From Tabrizicola caldifontis (GTDB taxonomy: Bacteria > Pseudomonadota > Alphaproteobacteria > Rhodobacterales > Rhodobacteraceae), in NCBI RefSeq assembly GCF_004762095.1, contig NZ_SIJH01000013.1, forward strand, positions 62,001 to 126,000: 64,000 nt of DNA, read 5' to 3'. Below the pieces are notes generated by a model. That model ran no database searches and was not told where the DNA came from. It saw only the letters and a program-made list of their open reading frames with translations. Below are positions 39,633 through 48,664 of this stretch, piece after piece. Each line of letters begins with the position of its first letter. Within the stretch, counting starts at the first letter, position 1. The position numbers were made by a program, and so were the translations under genes.

Positions 39633-40328
39633 ATGCGACATTTCGTCAGCGCCGCCTTCGGCTTGTGTCTGGCGGCGGCAGCCCCGGTTGCGGCAGAACA
39701 GGTGGTGGTGGTGGAACTTTACACCTCGCAAGGCTGTTCCTCCTGCCCGCCGGCCGACGAATTCGTCGCGATGCTGGCCTCCGACCCGCGAATCCTGCCG
39801 CTGGCGCTGCATGTCGATTACTGGGACTATATCGGCTGGGCCGACAAGTTCGCGCATCCGAAATTCACCGACCGCCAGCGCGCCTATGCCAAGGCGGTGG
39901 GGTCACGCACGATCTACACGCCGCAGCTGATCATCGGCGGGCAGGACCGGATCGAGGGCTTCGCGCCCGACAAGACGGCCGAGCGGCTGCGCGCCCACCT
40001 CAAGGCCACGACGCCGGTGCGGCTGAGCGTGACGCGCGAAGGCGAGAGCATCGTGATCCGGGCCGAGGCAGACCCACCATTGAAAGAGCCGGTGCGGGTG
40101 CAGCTCGTGCGCTACAAGCCGCAGGAAACCGTGACCATCGAACGCGGCGAGAATGCGGGACGGACGATGACCTACCACAATATCGTGACCTCATGGGAAG
40201 CTGTAGCCGACTGGGCCGGTCAGGAGCCGCTGGAGCTGGTGGCGCCCTACGGCGGCGACGAGCCGGGGGCCGTGATCTTGCAGACGGCGGGTCCGGCGGC
40301 GATTCTTGCCGCGGCGCGGGTGGACTGA
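39633..40328 (+). CDS. DUF1223 domain secreted thioredoxin-like protein
   Basis: A 231-residue protein with a signal peptide (cut after PVAAE) and the DUF1223 core VVVELYTSQGCSSCPPADEF, in which Cys35 and Cys38 form a CxxC pair. Later VDYWDYIGWADKFA and TIYTPQLIIGGQ are family-typical, the latter with the cis-proline expected of a thioredoxin fold. It is probably periplasmic. The redox partner is unknown. I chose the ATG at 39633 because it begins the signal peptide. Confidence 0.92.
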   Translation: MRHFVSAAFGLCLAAAAPVAAEQVVVVELYTSQGCSSCPPADEFVAMLASDPRILPLALHVDYWDYIGWADKFAHPKFTDRQRAYAKAVGSRTIYTPQLIIGGQDRIEGFAPDKTAERLRAHLKATTPVRLSVTREGESIVIRAEADPPLKEPVRVQLVRYKPQETVTIERGENAGRTMTYHNIVTSWEAVADWAGQEPLELVAPYGGDEPGAVILQTAGPAAILAAARVD

Positions 40329-40353
40329 AACCCTTCTGGCGCGGTGCCCGCCT

Positions 40354-41265
40354 TTATGGCCGGGGCTTCATGTTGATGCGCTGTCGTGCCTTGCCAGCCC
40401 CCTTCCAGCGGCGGTGGATCCAGAACCACTGGTCGATGTGCTGACGCACCAGCGCCTCGAGGCTGTCGTTCAGCGCCTGGGTCATCGCCTCGGGCGTGCC
40501 GCGCGGGATGGGTGGTTCCACGATGATCTCGAACGAAAGCCCGTCCGGCAACCGCACCGCATAGGTCGGCACCAGCAGGGCGTCATACTTCAGCGCCAGC
40601 TCCGCCGCCGAAAGCGCGGTCAGCGCAGGACGGCCAAAGAAGCTGAGTTGCTCGCCGTGATGCATGTGCTGATCGACCAGCATCCCCAGCATGCCGCCCG
40701 ACCGCAGGTGCCGCACCATGTCGGCCAGGCCTGCCCGGCCGCGGGGAAACAGGGGTGTGCCGATCCCCGAGATCGCCTTGACGTAATGTTCGTTGAAGTA
40801 GCGGTTGGCCATCGGCATGTAGAGCGCACCCACCCGATAGCCGCGCGCGATCAGGGCTGCGCGGCTGGCGTCGTAGTTGCCGAAGTGGCCGGTCACCAGG
40901 ATCACCGGGCGCCCCTGGCGATGCGCTTCTTCCAGTGCGGCGACGCCACCGCCCGTCAGGGGGTGGCTGACGGCATGGGCGATGAATTCGGAGCCCGAGT
41001 AGATTTCGATCACCGTGCGGCCGACATTGTCGGGCACCGCAAGGACAATGCGTTCGACCTCGGCCTTGGGCAGGTCGGGCAGCACCAGGGCAAGATTGTC
41101 GCGGATGCGCCGGCGATAGCCCGCGACGGGCGCGATGATCCGCGACAGAACCCAGCCGCACAGTGGCACCCGCCAGCGGTAGGGCAGGCGCAGAAGCAGC
41201 CAGATCAGGCCGCGCAACGCGCGGTCCTGCGTCCAGTGGCGCAAGGAGAAGGTCGGTTCGGCCAT
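40354..41265 (-). CDS. LpxL/HtrB-like lysophospholipid/lipid A acyltransferase
   Basis: A 303-residue membrane-bound acyltransferase. The catalytic HX4D motif is in VTGHFGNYDASRAA (His127, Asp132), preceded by an N-terminal hydrophobic helix. WFWIHRRWKG near the C-terminus is the family's WxHRRWK box. Members add secondary acyl chains to lipid A. It starts two bases after the stop of the DMT transporter gene on the same strand. No other lipid A gene is nearby, so its exact acceptor is uncertain. Confidence 0.92.
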   Translation of the reverse strand: MAEPTFSLRHWTQDRALRGLIWLLLRLPYRWRVPLCGWVLSRIIAPVAGYRRRIRDNLALVLPDLPKAEVERIVLAVPDNVGRTVIEIYSGSEFIAHAVSHPLTGGGVAALEEAHRQGRPVILVTGHFGNYDASRAALIARGYRVGALYMPMANRYFNEHYVKAISGIGTPLFPRGRAGLADMVRHLRSGGMLGMLVDQHMHHGEQLSFFGRPALTALSAAELALKYDALLVPTYAVRLPDGLSFEIIVEPPIPRGTPEAMTQALNDSLEALVRQHIDQWFWIHRRWKGAGKARQRINMKPRP

Positions 41266-41267
41266 GG

Positions 41268-42167
41268 TCAGGCGGAGCGGGCAGCCCTTGTTTCGCGCTG
41301 CCAGACATAGAGCCCCGCCCCCACGATCACAAGCGCACCGATCACCGTCCAGCGGTCGGGCCACTGGTCGTATAGGGCGATGCCCCAAAAGGTGGCGAAG
41401 ACTATTCCCAGATAGGCGAAGGGGGCGACAATCGAGGCCTCGGTGATCGAAAAGCTGCGGATGATGCACAGCTGGGCCCCGGTTCCCAGGCAGGCGATCA
41501 GCCCGAAGCGCCAGAGGTCCGCGGTCAAAATCGGTTGCCAGACGAAGGGCAGGGCGGCGCCGGCGACGATGCTGCCGAATAGCGCGGCATAGACCATCGA
41601 GGCCCAGACGCTTTCCTGCGCCCCGATCTTGCGGGTCAGCAAGGCCGAGGCCGCATAGGACAGCGCACAGCACAGGGGCAGCAGCGCCCACCAGGTGAAG
41701 ACGCCCGCCCCAGGCCTGATCACGATCAGGGCGCCGATCAGCGCGGCGACAACCCCGGCGACCCGCCGCGGCCCAAGCCTTTCCCCCAGGAACAGCGCCG
41801 CCCCCAGTGTGATGAGCACCGGGTTGATGTCGGCGATCGCGGTGGCCTCGGCCAGCCCGATGTGGGGCAGCGACAGGAAGAAGAACGTGGTTGCGCCGAA
41901 CTGCGAGGCCGAGCGCCAGAAATGCAGCACGGGAAACCGCGTGCGCAGCATCGGGCCTAGATGCTGCCGCAGGATCACGATCACCAGCAGAAGCTGGCCG
42001 ATGAAGCGCACCCAGATCACTTGCGGCGCGGGGTAACGCTCGATCAGGCCCTTGGCGGTCGCATCCATCGCGGTAAAGAGGAAGATCGCCAGGATCATCA
42101 GGGCGACGCCGCGCGTCACATGAGAAAGGGAAGAGGGCTGTCGCATCGGCCGAGACGCTAGAGACAT
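41268..42167 (-). CDS. EamA-type DMT family transporter
   Basis: About 299 residues with ten helices in two EamA halves. The first half has FTAMDATAKGLIERYP and a helix-4 end IGLAEATAIADINPVLITLGAALFLGE in pieces; the second half has SITEASIVAPFAYLGIVFAT. Members export metabolites such as amino acids or nucleosides. The start could be the ATG at 42167 or 42146; neither has a clear ribosome site. It is probably co-transcribed with the acyltransferase. Substrate unknown. Confidence 0.92.
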   Translation of the reverse strand: MSLASRPMRQPSSLSHVTRGVALMILAIFLFTAMDATAKGLIERYPAPQVIWVRFIGQLLLVIVILRQHLGPMLRTRFPVLHFWRSASQFGATTFFFLSLPHIGLAEATAIADINPVLITLGAALFLGERLGPRRVAGVVAALIGALIVIRPGAGVFTWWALLPLCCALSYAASALLTRKIGAQESVWASMVYAALFGSIVAGAALPFVWQPILTADLWRFGLIACLGTGAQLCIIRSFSITEASIVAPFAYLGIVFATFWGIALYDQWPDRWTVIGALVIVGAGLYVWQRETRAARSA

Positions 42168-42243
42168 GGCGACAGGACCGCAAGCGATCCGGGCAAGAGG
42201 CCCTGGGCAAGACAGTCGGTTGCAGGGAATGACTGACTTTGCG

Positions 42244-42263
42244 TCATGTACCGATTCATGTAC
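42244..42263. promoter_or_regulatory. Repeated TCATGTAC boxes before the beta-barrel gene
   Basis: TCATGTAC occurs at 42244-42251 and 42256-42263, twelve bases apart, about 40 bases before the start codon. The pair also makes GTAC-N8-GTAC. It is a plausible regulator site or promoter component; no regulator is known. Confidence 0.35.
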
Positions 42264-42300
42264 TCTTCATCATATTGAGAAGCGAATTTCGGAGGGCGTC

Positions 42301-42894
42301 ATGATGAATACCAGAAGTCTTGCAATTGCCTGCCTCGTCCTTGCGGCCGGACCGGCCAGTGCGGGTGGGCCGGTGGTGGTCGCAAGCGAGCCGGTGGTCG
42401 CGGCTCCGGTTGCGCCGGCTGCACCCAGCTATGACTGGACGGGGTTCTATGCCGGTCTGGCCCTTACGATGGGCAGCATCGATGACGGGACCATAAGTTA
42501 CGACACGCAGGGGTTTGGCGTTCAGGCCGGCTATCTGCATGACCTGGGTCGCTTCGTTGTGGGCGGAGAGCTTTCCTATTCGACCTCCGATCTGGAGGAC
42601 ATCACGGACGCTTCGGTCAGTTCGACGCGGCTGAAGCTGATCGGTGGTTTCGATGCAGGACGCGTCCTGCCCTATGCATTCATCGGCGTGTCCGACATGA
42701 AGCTCGACGAAGGTGGCGACACAGCGTCCGATACCGCCACGGCCTACGGCATTGGCGCCCGCTTTGCCTTCGGGGCGCAGGGGCGGTTGGTCGCTGGCGT
42801 CGAATACCTTGTAGAGAAGAAGGACGACTTCGACGGAAGCGCAATCGACATCGACAACCGCGAGTTTGCCCTGCGACTGGACTACCGGTTCTAG
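42301..42894 (+). CDS. Small outer-membrane beta-barrel protein (OmpA/Omp25-like)
   Basis: 197 residues. A signal peptide (LAIACLVLAAGPASA) and a short Val/Ala/Pro linker lead to SYDWTGFYAGLALTMGS, the typical opening strand of alphaproteobacterial Omp25/31-like barrels. Alternating strands follow, and the chain ends in LDYRF with the terminal Phe read by the Bam complex. The ATG at 42301 follows CGGAGGG. Likely an eight-strand surface barrel of unknown role. Confidence 0.88.
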   Translation: MMNTRSLAIACLVLAAGPASAGGPVVVASEPVVAAPVAPAAPSYDWTGFYAGLALTMGSIDDGTISYDTQGFGVQAGYLHDLGRFVVGGELSYSTSDLEDITDASVSSTRLKLIGGFDAGRVLPYAFIGVSDMKLDEGGDTASDTATAYGIGARFAFGAQGRLVAGVEYLVEKKDDFDGSAIDIDNREFALRLDYRF

Positions 42895-42939
42895 ACGATT
42901 CCGGCACCAGGCCGGGGGCGGCAGCGGCCCCCGGTCGCA

Positions 42940-44007
42940 TCAGTCTTCCTCCTCGCGGATCAGGGTGATGTCGCCCGCTGTCTCAAGCGCGCGAATCGCG
43001 GCGACGATCGCGGTCATGGCGGCTTCGCCGTCCTTTTCCTTGACCTTTCCGCGGGTTGCGATTTCCTCGCGCAGACCCTGGGCCAGGCGCTGCGAGATGT
43101 TGGCCAGAAGGAATTCTGCGGCCTCTTCCAGTTCGGGCCTGCCCTGGGCGGCGGCAAGTGCGGTGACGAGCTGCGACTGTTCCACCATTCGGGTAACCTT
43201 TGGCGCGTCGCGCGGGTGCAGGCGGGCGGGGATATGCGCGAAGGTGAAGATCGCCTTGCGTACCTCGGCGGCGAAATCGGCGTCCTCGGCATCCAGACCC
43301 TTCAGCACGCCGTCGCGCGTGGCCGAGGCAGCGACATTCAGGATGGCCCCGACCCGTTCGACCGGTCCCCGGTCGAAGGCGCGGGGCGGCTGATTGTCGA
43401 GCTCGCTGAGCAGCGCCACGCCAATCCGGCGTACGGTTTCGGGATCGACGTTGCCGGTCATTGAGACCGCATGGGCAACCCTCCGCGCGCGCTCGCCGGG
43501 CAGTTTTCCCAGAAGTTCCGCCGCCCTGGGGACCGGAAGCTTCGACAGCATGACGGCCCCGATCTCTACCGCCTCGTCCATCAGGATCGGCAGCAGGCGG
43601 TCTGACGGCAGCGCTGTGATACGTTCCCAGGGGTCGATCCTGGATGAGGCAGAGGCCATGCGGCGCAGGCGCGAGGCGGCCGACTGCGAGATGTGGCCGT
43701 CCATCATCGACAGTGCCCCCTCTATCCCGCCGGGAAAGGCAAGGCCGACTGAATCGAGTTCGGCCAGGAATTCTGCCACAACCTCATCAAGGGTGGCGCG
43801 GTCGATCAGGCGCATCTTACCCATCTGTTCGGCCAGCGCGGCCTGCATGTGTTCGGGAAGCGAGGCCAGCGGCAGGGTCGTGCCCTGTGTCAGCAGGTAG
43901 CGGACGATGACTGCCGCCTTCTGTCGCGCCGTCAGAACGCGGCACGAGGAAGACGCCACACTTCGGTCAGGCGCTGTGCGAGAGAGGGGGACAAGATCCT
44001 GCGGCAT
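42940..44007 (-). CDS. FliG-like flagellar motor switch protein (orphan)
   Basis: About 355 residues with FliG-type armadillo domains. LTARQKAAVIVRYLLTQG matches the N-terminal domain and SKLPVPRAAELLGKLPGERA the middle domain. The expected charged torque helix of the C-terminal domain is weak here. The ATG at 44007 is preceded by AGGGG; a GTG six bases earlier is an alternative. No other flagellar gene is nearby, so it may be a divergent paralogue or a motor part encoded away from the main cluster. Confidence 0.78.
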   Translation of the reverse strand: MPQDLVPLSRTAPDRSVASSSCRVLTARQKAAVIVRYLLTQGTTLPLASLPEHMQAALAEQMGKMRLIDRATLDEVVAEFLAELDSVGLAFPGGIEGALSMMDGHISQSAASRLRRMASASSRIDPWERITALPSDRLLPILMDEAVEIGAVMLSKLPVPRAAELLGKLPGERARRVAHAVSMTGNVDPETVRRIGVALLSELDNQPPRAFDRGPVERVGAILNVAASATRDGVLKGLDAEDADFAAEVRKAIFTFAHIPARLHPRDAPKVTRMVEQSQLVTALAAAQGRPELEEAAEFLLANISQRLAQGLREEIATRGKVKEKDGEAAMTAIVAAIRALETAGDITLIREEED

Positions 44008-44079
44008 GGGCACCCCTGGCGATTCAGATGCCCGAAGCTTCGCTGCCGCAGGTTAATGCAGGCTTAGCGGTGCTGGAAT

Positions 44080-44244
44080 TCAGCTGGAAGGTGTGGCGAT
44101 GCAGGTCCCCTTTTCGGCATCCCAGGTATAGCCCGGCATGCAGGATGCCGCGGTTTCCTGCCTTTCCTTGCCCGGACAGCCCGAATAGGCCAGCGCCGGC
44201 GTCAGCGAGAGGGCAAGCGCGGAGAGGGTCAGTGCGATCTTCAT
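44080..44244 (-). CDS. Small secreted cysteine-containing protein
   Basis: A 54-residue precursor. The signal peptide ends ALSLTPALA, leaving a mature peptide of about 35 residues with three cysteines (23, 35, 48) and the sequence SCMPGYTWDAEKGTCIA. AGGAGGA six bases before the ATG at 44244 makes translation credible. The pattern of spaced Cys with an aromatic resembles chitin-binding-like mini-domains, but I cannot assign a family. It lies between purB and fliG on the same strand. Confidence 0.7.
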   Translation of the reverse strand: MKIALTLSALALSLTPALAYSGCPGKERQETAASCMPGYTWDAEKGTCIATPSS

Positions 44245-44382
44245 GGTCGTCCTCCTGTCGGTTCGGGGTTCAGACGGATCCGATGCGATTGGCGTCGGCG
44301 CGTCCCTGAAAGGTAGCACGGACCGATCGCAATCAAGCAGCGAAAACCGCGACCCCGCGCCGCAGGCCGGATCACGCTTCCG

Positions 44383-45687
44383 TCAGCTGCCGAAGACCCG
44401 GGCGAAGATGGTATCGACGTGTTTGGTATGGTAGCCGAGGTCGAACTTCTCCTCGATCTCGGCCGGGGAAAGCACGGCCGTCACCTCGGGGTCGGCAAGC
44501 AACTCGGCCTTGAAGTCGGCACCCTTTTCCCAGACCTTCATGGCGTTGCGCTGCACCAGGCGATAGGCATCCTCGCGCGAAACGCCGGCTTGGGTCAGGG
44601 CCAGAAGCACGCGCTGGGACATGACCAGTCCCTTGAACTTGTTGAGATTCTTCAACATGTTTTCGGGATAGACCACCAGCTTCTCGATCACCCCGGCCAG
44701 CCGGTGCAGGGCGAAATCCAGCGTGATCGTGGTGTCGGGGCCGATCATCCGTTCGACCGATGAATGCGAAATGTCGCGTTCGTGCCAGAGCGCCACATTC
44801 TCCAGCGCAGGGGTCACGGCCATCCGGACAAGGCGCGCAAGGCCGGTCAGGTTTTCGGTCAGCACCGGGTTGCGCTTGTGCGGCATCGCGCTCGATCCCT
44901 TCTGGCCGGGCGAGAAATACTCCTCGGCCTCCAGAACCTCGGTGCGCTGCATGTGGCGGATCTCGATGGCCACGTTTTCGATGCTGGAGGCGATCACGCC
45001 AAGTGTGGCGAAGAACATGGCGTGGCGGTCGCGGGGGATCACCTGGGTGCTGATCGGTTCGGGAACCAGGCCCAACATCTTGCACACATGTTCCTCGACC
45101 CGCGGGTCGATGTTGGCGAAGGTGCCGACCGCGCCGGAAATCGCCCCGGTGGAGACTTCCTTCCGCGCGTTTTCAAGCCGTTCCCGGTTGCGCTTCATCT
45201 CGGCATAGAAACGGGCGAAGGTCAGGCCCATCGTCGTGGGCTCGGCATGAATGCCGTGGCTGCGGCCGATGCGGATGGTGTCCTTGTGTTCGTAGGCCCT
45301 CGCCTTCAGCGCGGCGAGCACCCGGTCGAGGCCGTTGAGCAGCAGGTCTGCGGCACGGACAAGCTGGATGTTGAAGGTCGTGTCCAGCACGTCCGACGAG
45401 GTCATCCCCTGATGGACGAAGCGCGCCTCTTCATTGCCGATGATTTCGGCCAGATGGGTGAGAAAGGCGATGACATCGTGCTTCGTGACCGCCTCGATCT
45501 CGTCGATGCGGGCCACGTCGAAGGGCACGTCCTTTGCGCGCCAGACGGCTTCGGCATTTTCCTTGGGGATCACGCCAAGGGCGGCCTGGGCGTCGCAAGC
45601 GTGGGCCTCGATCTCGAACCAGATGCGGAAGCGGGTTTCAGGGGACCAGATCGCCACCATCTCGGGGCGGGAATAGCGCGGGATCAT
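44383..45687 (-). CDS. purB: Adenylosuccinate lyase
   Basis: A 434-residue fumarase/aspartase-superfamily enzyme of purine synthesis (SAICAR to AICAR and adenylosuccinate to AMP). The signature GSSAMPHKRNPVLTENL carries the mobile catalytic serine, and TSSDVLDTTF and GRSHGIHAEPTTMG supply other active-site blocks. It starts at the ATG at 45687 (MIPRYSRPEMVAIW). Confidence 0.98.
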   Translation of the reverse strand: MIPRYSRPEMVAIWSPETRFRIWFEIEAHACDAQAALGVIPKENAEAVWRAKDVPFDVARIDEIEAVTKHDVIAFLTHLAEIIGNEEARFVHQGMTSSDVLDTTFNIQLVRAADLLLNGLDRVLAALKARAYEHKDTIRIGRSHGIHAEPTTMGLTFARFYAEMKRNRERLENARKEVSTGAISGAVGTFANIDPRVEEHVCKMLGLVPEPISTQVIPRDRHAMFFATLGVIASSIENVAIEIRHMQRTEVLEAEEYFSPGQKGSSAMPHKRNPVLTENLTGLARLVRMAVTPALENVALWHERDISHSSVERMIGPDTTITLDFALHRLAGVIEKLVVYPENMLKNLNKFKGLVMSQRVLLALTQAGVSREDAYRLVQRNAMKVWEKGADFKAELLADPEVTAVLSPAEIEEKFDLGYHTKHVDTIFARVFGS

Positions 45688-45720
45688 GCGGGCACCTTCG
45701 CGGCGGACTTCGGGGACGCC

Positions 45721-45743
45721 GCCCCCTTACGCCGCAAGGGGGC
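45721..45743 (-). terminator. Hairpin between the SPOR protein gene and purB
   Basis: GCCCCCTT (45721-45728) pairs perfectly with AAGGGGGC (45736-45743) around a seven-base loop, 26 bases beyond the stop of the upstream gene on the minus strand. No U-tract follows; it may attenuate read-through into purB. Confidence 0.45.
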
Positions 45744-45768
45744 AGGGCGCAAGCGCCGCAGGTGCCGA

Positions 45769-47544
45769 TCAGTCCCAGCAGGAGACGAGGACCGTCATCC
45801 CGGCGCCAAGTTCCGAGAGGTCATAGGGCGGCAGGGCGCCCTGCGCACGGGCTTCGGTCGGGGCGATGCCCCCCGCGGTCAGCACCCGCGCGACCTCGGC
45901 GCCCGTGGCGGCAAAGAAGGTGCCGGGCGGCAGAACCTTGCCTTCGGGCCCGCCGCCGGGCAGCAGAACCCCGATCACCGCGCCCGTGGCATCCAGCACC
46001 GGCCCGCCGGTGTCGCCGGGCATCGCCTGCACGGACAGCCGCTTGATGCCCGTTTCTCCGTTCAGGCCGGTCAGCTCATCGAGGGTGCCGAAGGTCATTA
46101 CCGGGGCAGGAAGGCGGTCCTCATAGGAATAGCCGGCGACCATCACCTCTGTCCCAGGCCTTTCCGGCCCGGTCTGCAAGCTGGCCACCTTGCGCGGCGC
46201 CAGTGGGGTTTTCGGCCTCACGACAGCCAGTCCGGCGGCAGCGTCGGTCAGTACCACCTGGCCTTCGGTCTGCCGGTCCAGCGTGATGCGCCCGCATCCG
46301 GTGACGGCCTCGGTCGTGGTCAGCACCATCCCCTCGCCCGAAACGAAAATGCCCGAACGGCTGAAGCGCGGCTTGCGCACGTCGAGCCCCGACAGAAGCC
46401 CCGCCTTTGTCTCGGCAGCAAGAGGAACCATTCCGGGGTCAAGGGCACGGGTGCCGGTCATGGTGAAGCTCTGTTCCATGGCCTGCAGGATGCGCGCATC
46501 ACGTTCCCCGTTTCCGGGCGCCGAGATGAGCATCCAGCCCTTGATCAGCCCGCCCCGAAGTTCGGCAAAGACCGTGGTATCCACCCGGTCCGACGTGCCG
46601 CGGATGCGGAAGCTGCGTTCACCAAGCTGCCGCTCGCCGGTCAGCGGCACGGCATCCAGCGTCTGAACCATCTCGTAAAGCCCGGCAAGGGCCGCCTGGT
46701 CGCCAGGTTGCGAGATCAGGACGATCCGGGGCCCCGCGTCCTGCCGGGGCCGGAAGTGGACGAAGGGCGGTTCGTAATGGTCGAACTCGACCAGGCCAAG
46801 GGGCAGGGTGATGCTGATTCCGGCTTCGGGCTCGTCCAACCGGGCAAAGCCGAAGGCGGCGGTCTCGTCGCGGTAGTCCTGCAACAGTTTCGCGCGCTGG
46901 CGGCTGGTCAGGATGCCGGTTGGTTCCAGCATGCCCTGCGCCTGCTGCCAGGCGGACATCGAATTGCGGGTACCCGGTCCGAAGGCGCCATCGATGCCAC
47001 CCTGGTAGAAGCCGAACCACTGCAGCGCCACCTGCAGTTCCTTGCGCTGCTCCTCGGTCAGAAGCGACTCGCTGTCGCGGGCTTCGGTGCGGGTTTCGTC
47101 GGCGATTGCCGCAGGTTCGGGGGCAGGGACGGCAATTTCCGGCACCGGGTTTCCGGGTTCGGGGGCAAGAGTGACCGCCTCTGGTGCCGCGGCCCCGGCG
47201 GGCGGCCAGTATTGTTCGCCGAAGTTGCTGGAGAAGGCGATGAAACTGTCGGCCGGGATGGCACGCGACCGTTTCAGATCATTCAGGCGCCGGTTGCCTT
47301 CGTCGGCGGGATAGGGACCGATCATGATGCCATACCAGCCCGAGCGCAGCAGGTAGCCCTGGGTTTCGGGGAACCGTTCGGCATAGACGCGGGCGCGGGC
47401 CTCGGCCTCGGCGCGGGTCGGCTGTGCCTCGATCTGGACCCAGACCTGCCCTTCCTGCGCCTGCCCCGGATGGGGCCGCAAGGCCATGAGGACCATAAGC
47501 AGAAGGCAGGCGGCAAGGGGACGAAGAGGCACACGAAAGGTCAC
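45769..47544 (-). CDS. Secreted SPOR / peptidoglycan-binding protein with trypsin-like pseudoprotease domain
   Basis: About 591 residues. After a signal peptide (ending RPHPGQAQ) comes a SPOR-like segment ([21 protein letters not shown] and [12 protein letters not shown]), then a PG_binding_1 domain ([20 protein letters not shown]), then a chymotrypsin-fold domain in the last 200 residues. In that domain the usual TAHxV is TTEAV (Glu412), the DLALL position reads GLAVV (Gly438), and GDSGGP is GDTGGP (Thr512), so the catalytic triad seems lost. I chose the GTG at 47544, which gives a normal signal peptide; a TTG lies 48 bases upstream. Probably a cell-wall-associated binding protein rather than an active protease. 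Confidence 0.85.
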   Translation of the reverse strand: MTFRVPLRPLAACLLLMVLMALRPHPGQAQEGQVWVQIEAQPTRAEAEARARVYAERFPETQGYLLRSGWYGIMIGPYPADEGNRRLNDLKRSRAIPADSFIAFSSNFGEQYWPPAGAAAPEAVTLAPEPGNPVPEIAVPAPEPAAIADETRTEARDSESLLTEEQRKELQVALQWFGFYQGGIDGAFGPGTRNSMSAWQQAQGMLEPTGILTSRQRAKLLQDYRDETAAFGFARLDEPEAGISITLPLGLVEFDHYEPPFVHFRPRQDAGPRIVLISQPGDQAALAGLYEMVQTLDAVPLTGERQLGERSFRIRGTSDRVDTTVFAELRGGLIKGWMLISAPGNGERDARILQAMEQSFTMTGTRALDPGMVPLAAETKAGLLSGLDVRKPRFSRSGIFVSGEGMVLTTTEAVTGCGRITLDRQTEGQVVLTDAAAGLAVVRPKTPLAPRKVASLQTGPERPGTEVMVAGYSYEDRLPAPVMTFGTLDELTGLNGETGIKRLSVQAMPGDTGGPVLDATGAVIGVLLPGGGPEGKVLPPGTFFAATGAEVARVLTAGGIAPTEARAQGALPPYDLSELGAGMTVLVSCWD

Positions 47545-47654
47545 TGGGCGGATCCTGCGCTTTGGCTGCGTGTTTCGCGCGACATTAGACAACCGCGCCG
47601 CTGCGGCAAGGGTGGAACCGACCCGGCCCGGTCACAATCGGGCGGGGTTGCGAC

Positions 47655-47716
47655 GGGTCATTCCGGAATTGACCCTTATCCTGCCAGTGGGTAGGGAAGG
47701 CGCGACCTTCCCTACC
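47655..47716. promoter_or_regulatory. Palindrome, promoter-like boxes and hairpin in the glyQ leader
   Basis: GGGTCA (47655-47660) and TGACCC (47670-47675) flank TTCCGGAA, forming a 21-base near-palindrome. TTGACC at 47669 is followed 17 bases later by TAGGGA, a possible promoter. GGTAGGGAAGG (47690-47700) then pairs perfectly with CCTTCCCTACC (47706-47716) over a CGCGA loop, 22 bases before the glyQ start. Regulatory role inferred. Confidence 0.45.
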
Positions 47717-47737
47717 GGCCAATCGCAAGGGTGCGCC

Positions 47738-48664
47738 ATGACGCATGAGACGACCACGCCCCGCAGCTTTCAGGAGATCATCCTGCGCCTGCAATCCTAT
47801 TGGGCGTCGAAGGGCTGCGCGGTCCTGCAACCCTATGACATGGAGGTAGGCGCGGGCACCTTTCACCCGGCGACCACGCTGCGGTCGCTGGGCACGAAGC
47901 CCTGGGCGGCGGCCTATGTCCAGCCGTCGCGCCGCCCGACCGACGGACGCTATGGCGAGAACCCGAACCGCCTGCAGCACTATTACCAGTATCAGGTCAT
48001 CATCAAACCCAGCCCGCCCGATCTGCAGGACCTTTATCTGGGAAGCCTGCGCGCCATCGGCATCGACCTTGACCTGCACGACATCCGCTTTGTCGAGGAC
48101 GATTGGGAAAGCCCGACGCTTGGCGCCTGGGGCCTGGGCTGGGAGGTCTGGTGCGACGGCATGGAGGTTTCGCAGTTCACCTATTTCCAGCAGGTCGGCG
48201 GGCACGACTGCAAGCCGGTGTCGGGCGAGTTGACCTATGGCCTGGAACGGCTGGCGATGTATGTGATGGGCATCGACCATGTGATGGAGATGCCGTTCAA
48301 CGACCCGGATGCGCCAATTCCTCTGACCTATGGCGATGTCTTCCGCCAGACGGAAGAGGAATACAGCCGCCACAACTTCGATGGCGCCACGACCGAGATG
48401 CTGTTCCGGCATTTCGAGGATGCCGAGGCCGAATGCGAGCGTCTGCTGGCCTTCGCGCCGGACGACCCGAAATCGGGCAAGCGCATCGTCATGGCGCACC
48501 CGGCCTATGACCAGACGATCAAGGCAAGCCACCTGTTCAACCTTCTGGACGCGCGGGGCGTGATCTCGGTCACCGAACGGCAGGCCTATATCGGCCGGGT
48601 TCGGGCCTTGGCGAAGAAATGCGCCGACGCCTTCCGGCAGACCGAGGCGGGGGCGGACCTGTGA
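47738..48664 (+). CDS. glyQ: Glycine--tRNA ligase subunit alpha
   Basis: The 308-residue catalytic subunit of the bacterial alpha2beta2 glycyl-tRNA synthetase. [38 protein letters not shown] and [19 protein letters not shown] are diagnostic. It starts at the ATG at 47738. The stop overlaps the GTG start of the next gene (GTGA). Confidence 0.98.
   Translation: MTHETTTPRSFQEIILRLQSYWASKGCAVLQPYDMEVGAGTFHPATTLRSLGTKPWAAAYVQPSRRPTDGRYGENPNRLQHYYQYQVIIKPSPPDLQDLYLGSLRAIGIDLDLHDIRFVEDDWESPTLGAWGLGWEVWCDGMEVSQFTYFQQVGGHDCKPVSGELTYGLERLAMYVMGIDHVMEMPFNDPDAPIPLTYGDVFRQTEEEYSRHNFDGATTEMLFRHFEDAEAECERLLAFAPDDPKSGKRIVMAHPAYDQTIKASHLFNLLDARGVISVTERQAYIGRVRALAKKCADAFRQTEAGADL

Noticed and set aside
39450-39857. 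N-terminal extension of AcnA by 136 codons
   Set aside because: The frame is open but overlaps the signal peptide of the divergent DUF1223 gene and lacks aconitase similarity. The ATG at 39449 has a good ribosome site.
44764-47694. 976-codon open frame spanning purB and the SPOR protein gene on the opposite strand
   Set aside because: It crosses two well-supported genes and an intergenic hairpin, and its translation is Arg/Gly/His-rich without any motif.
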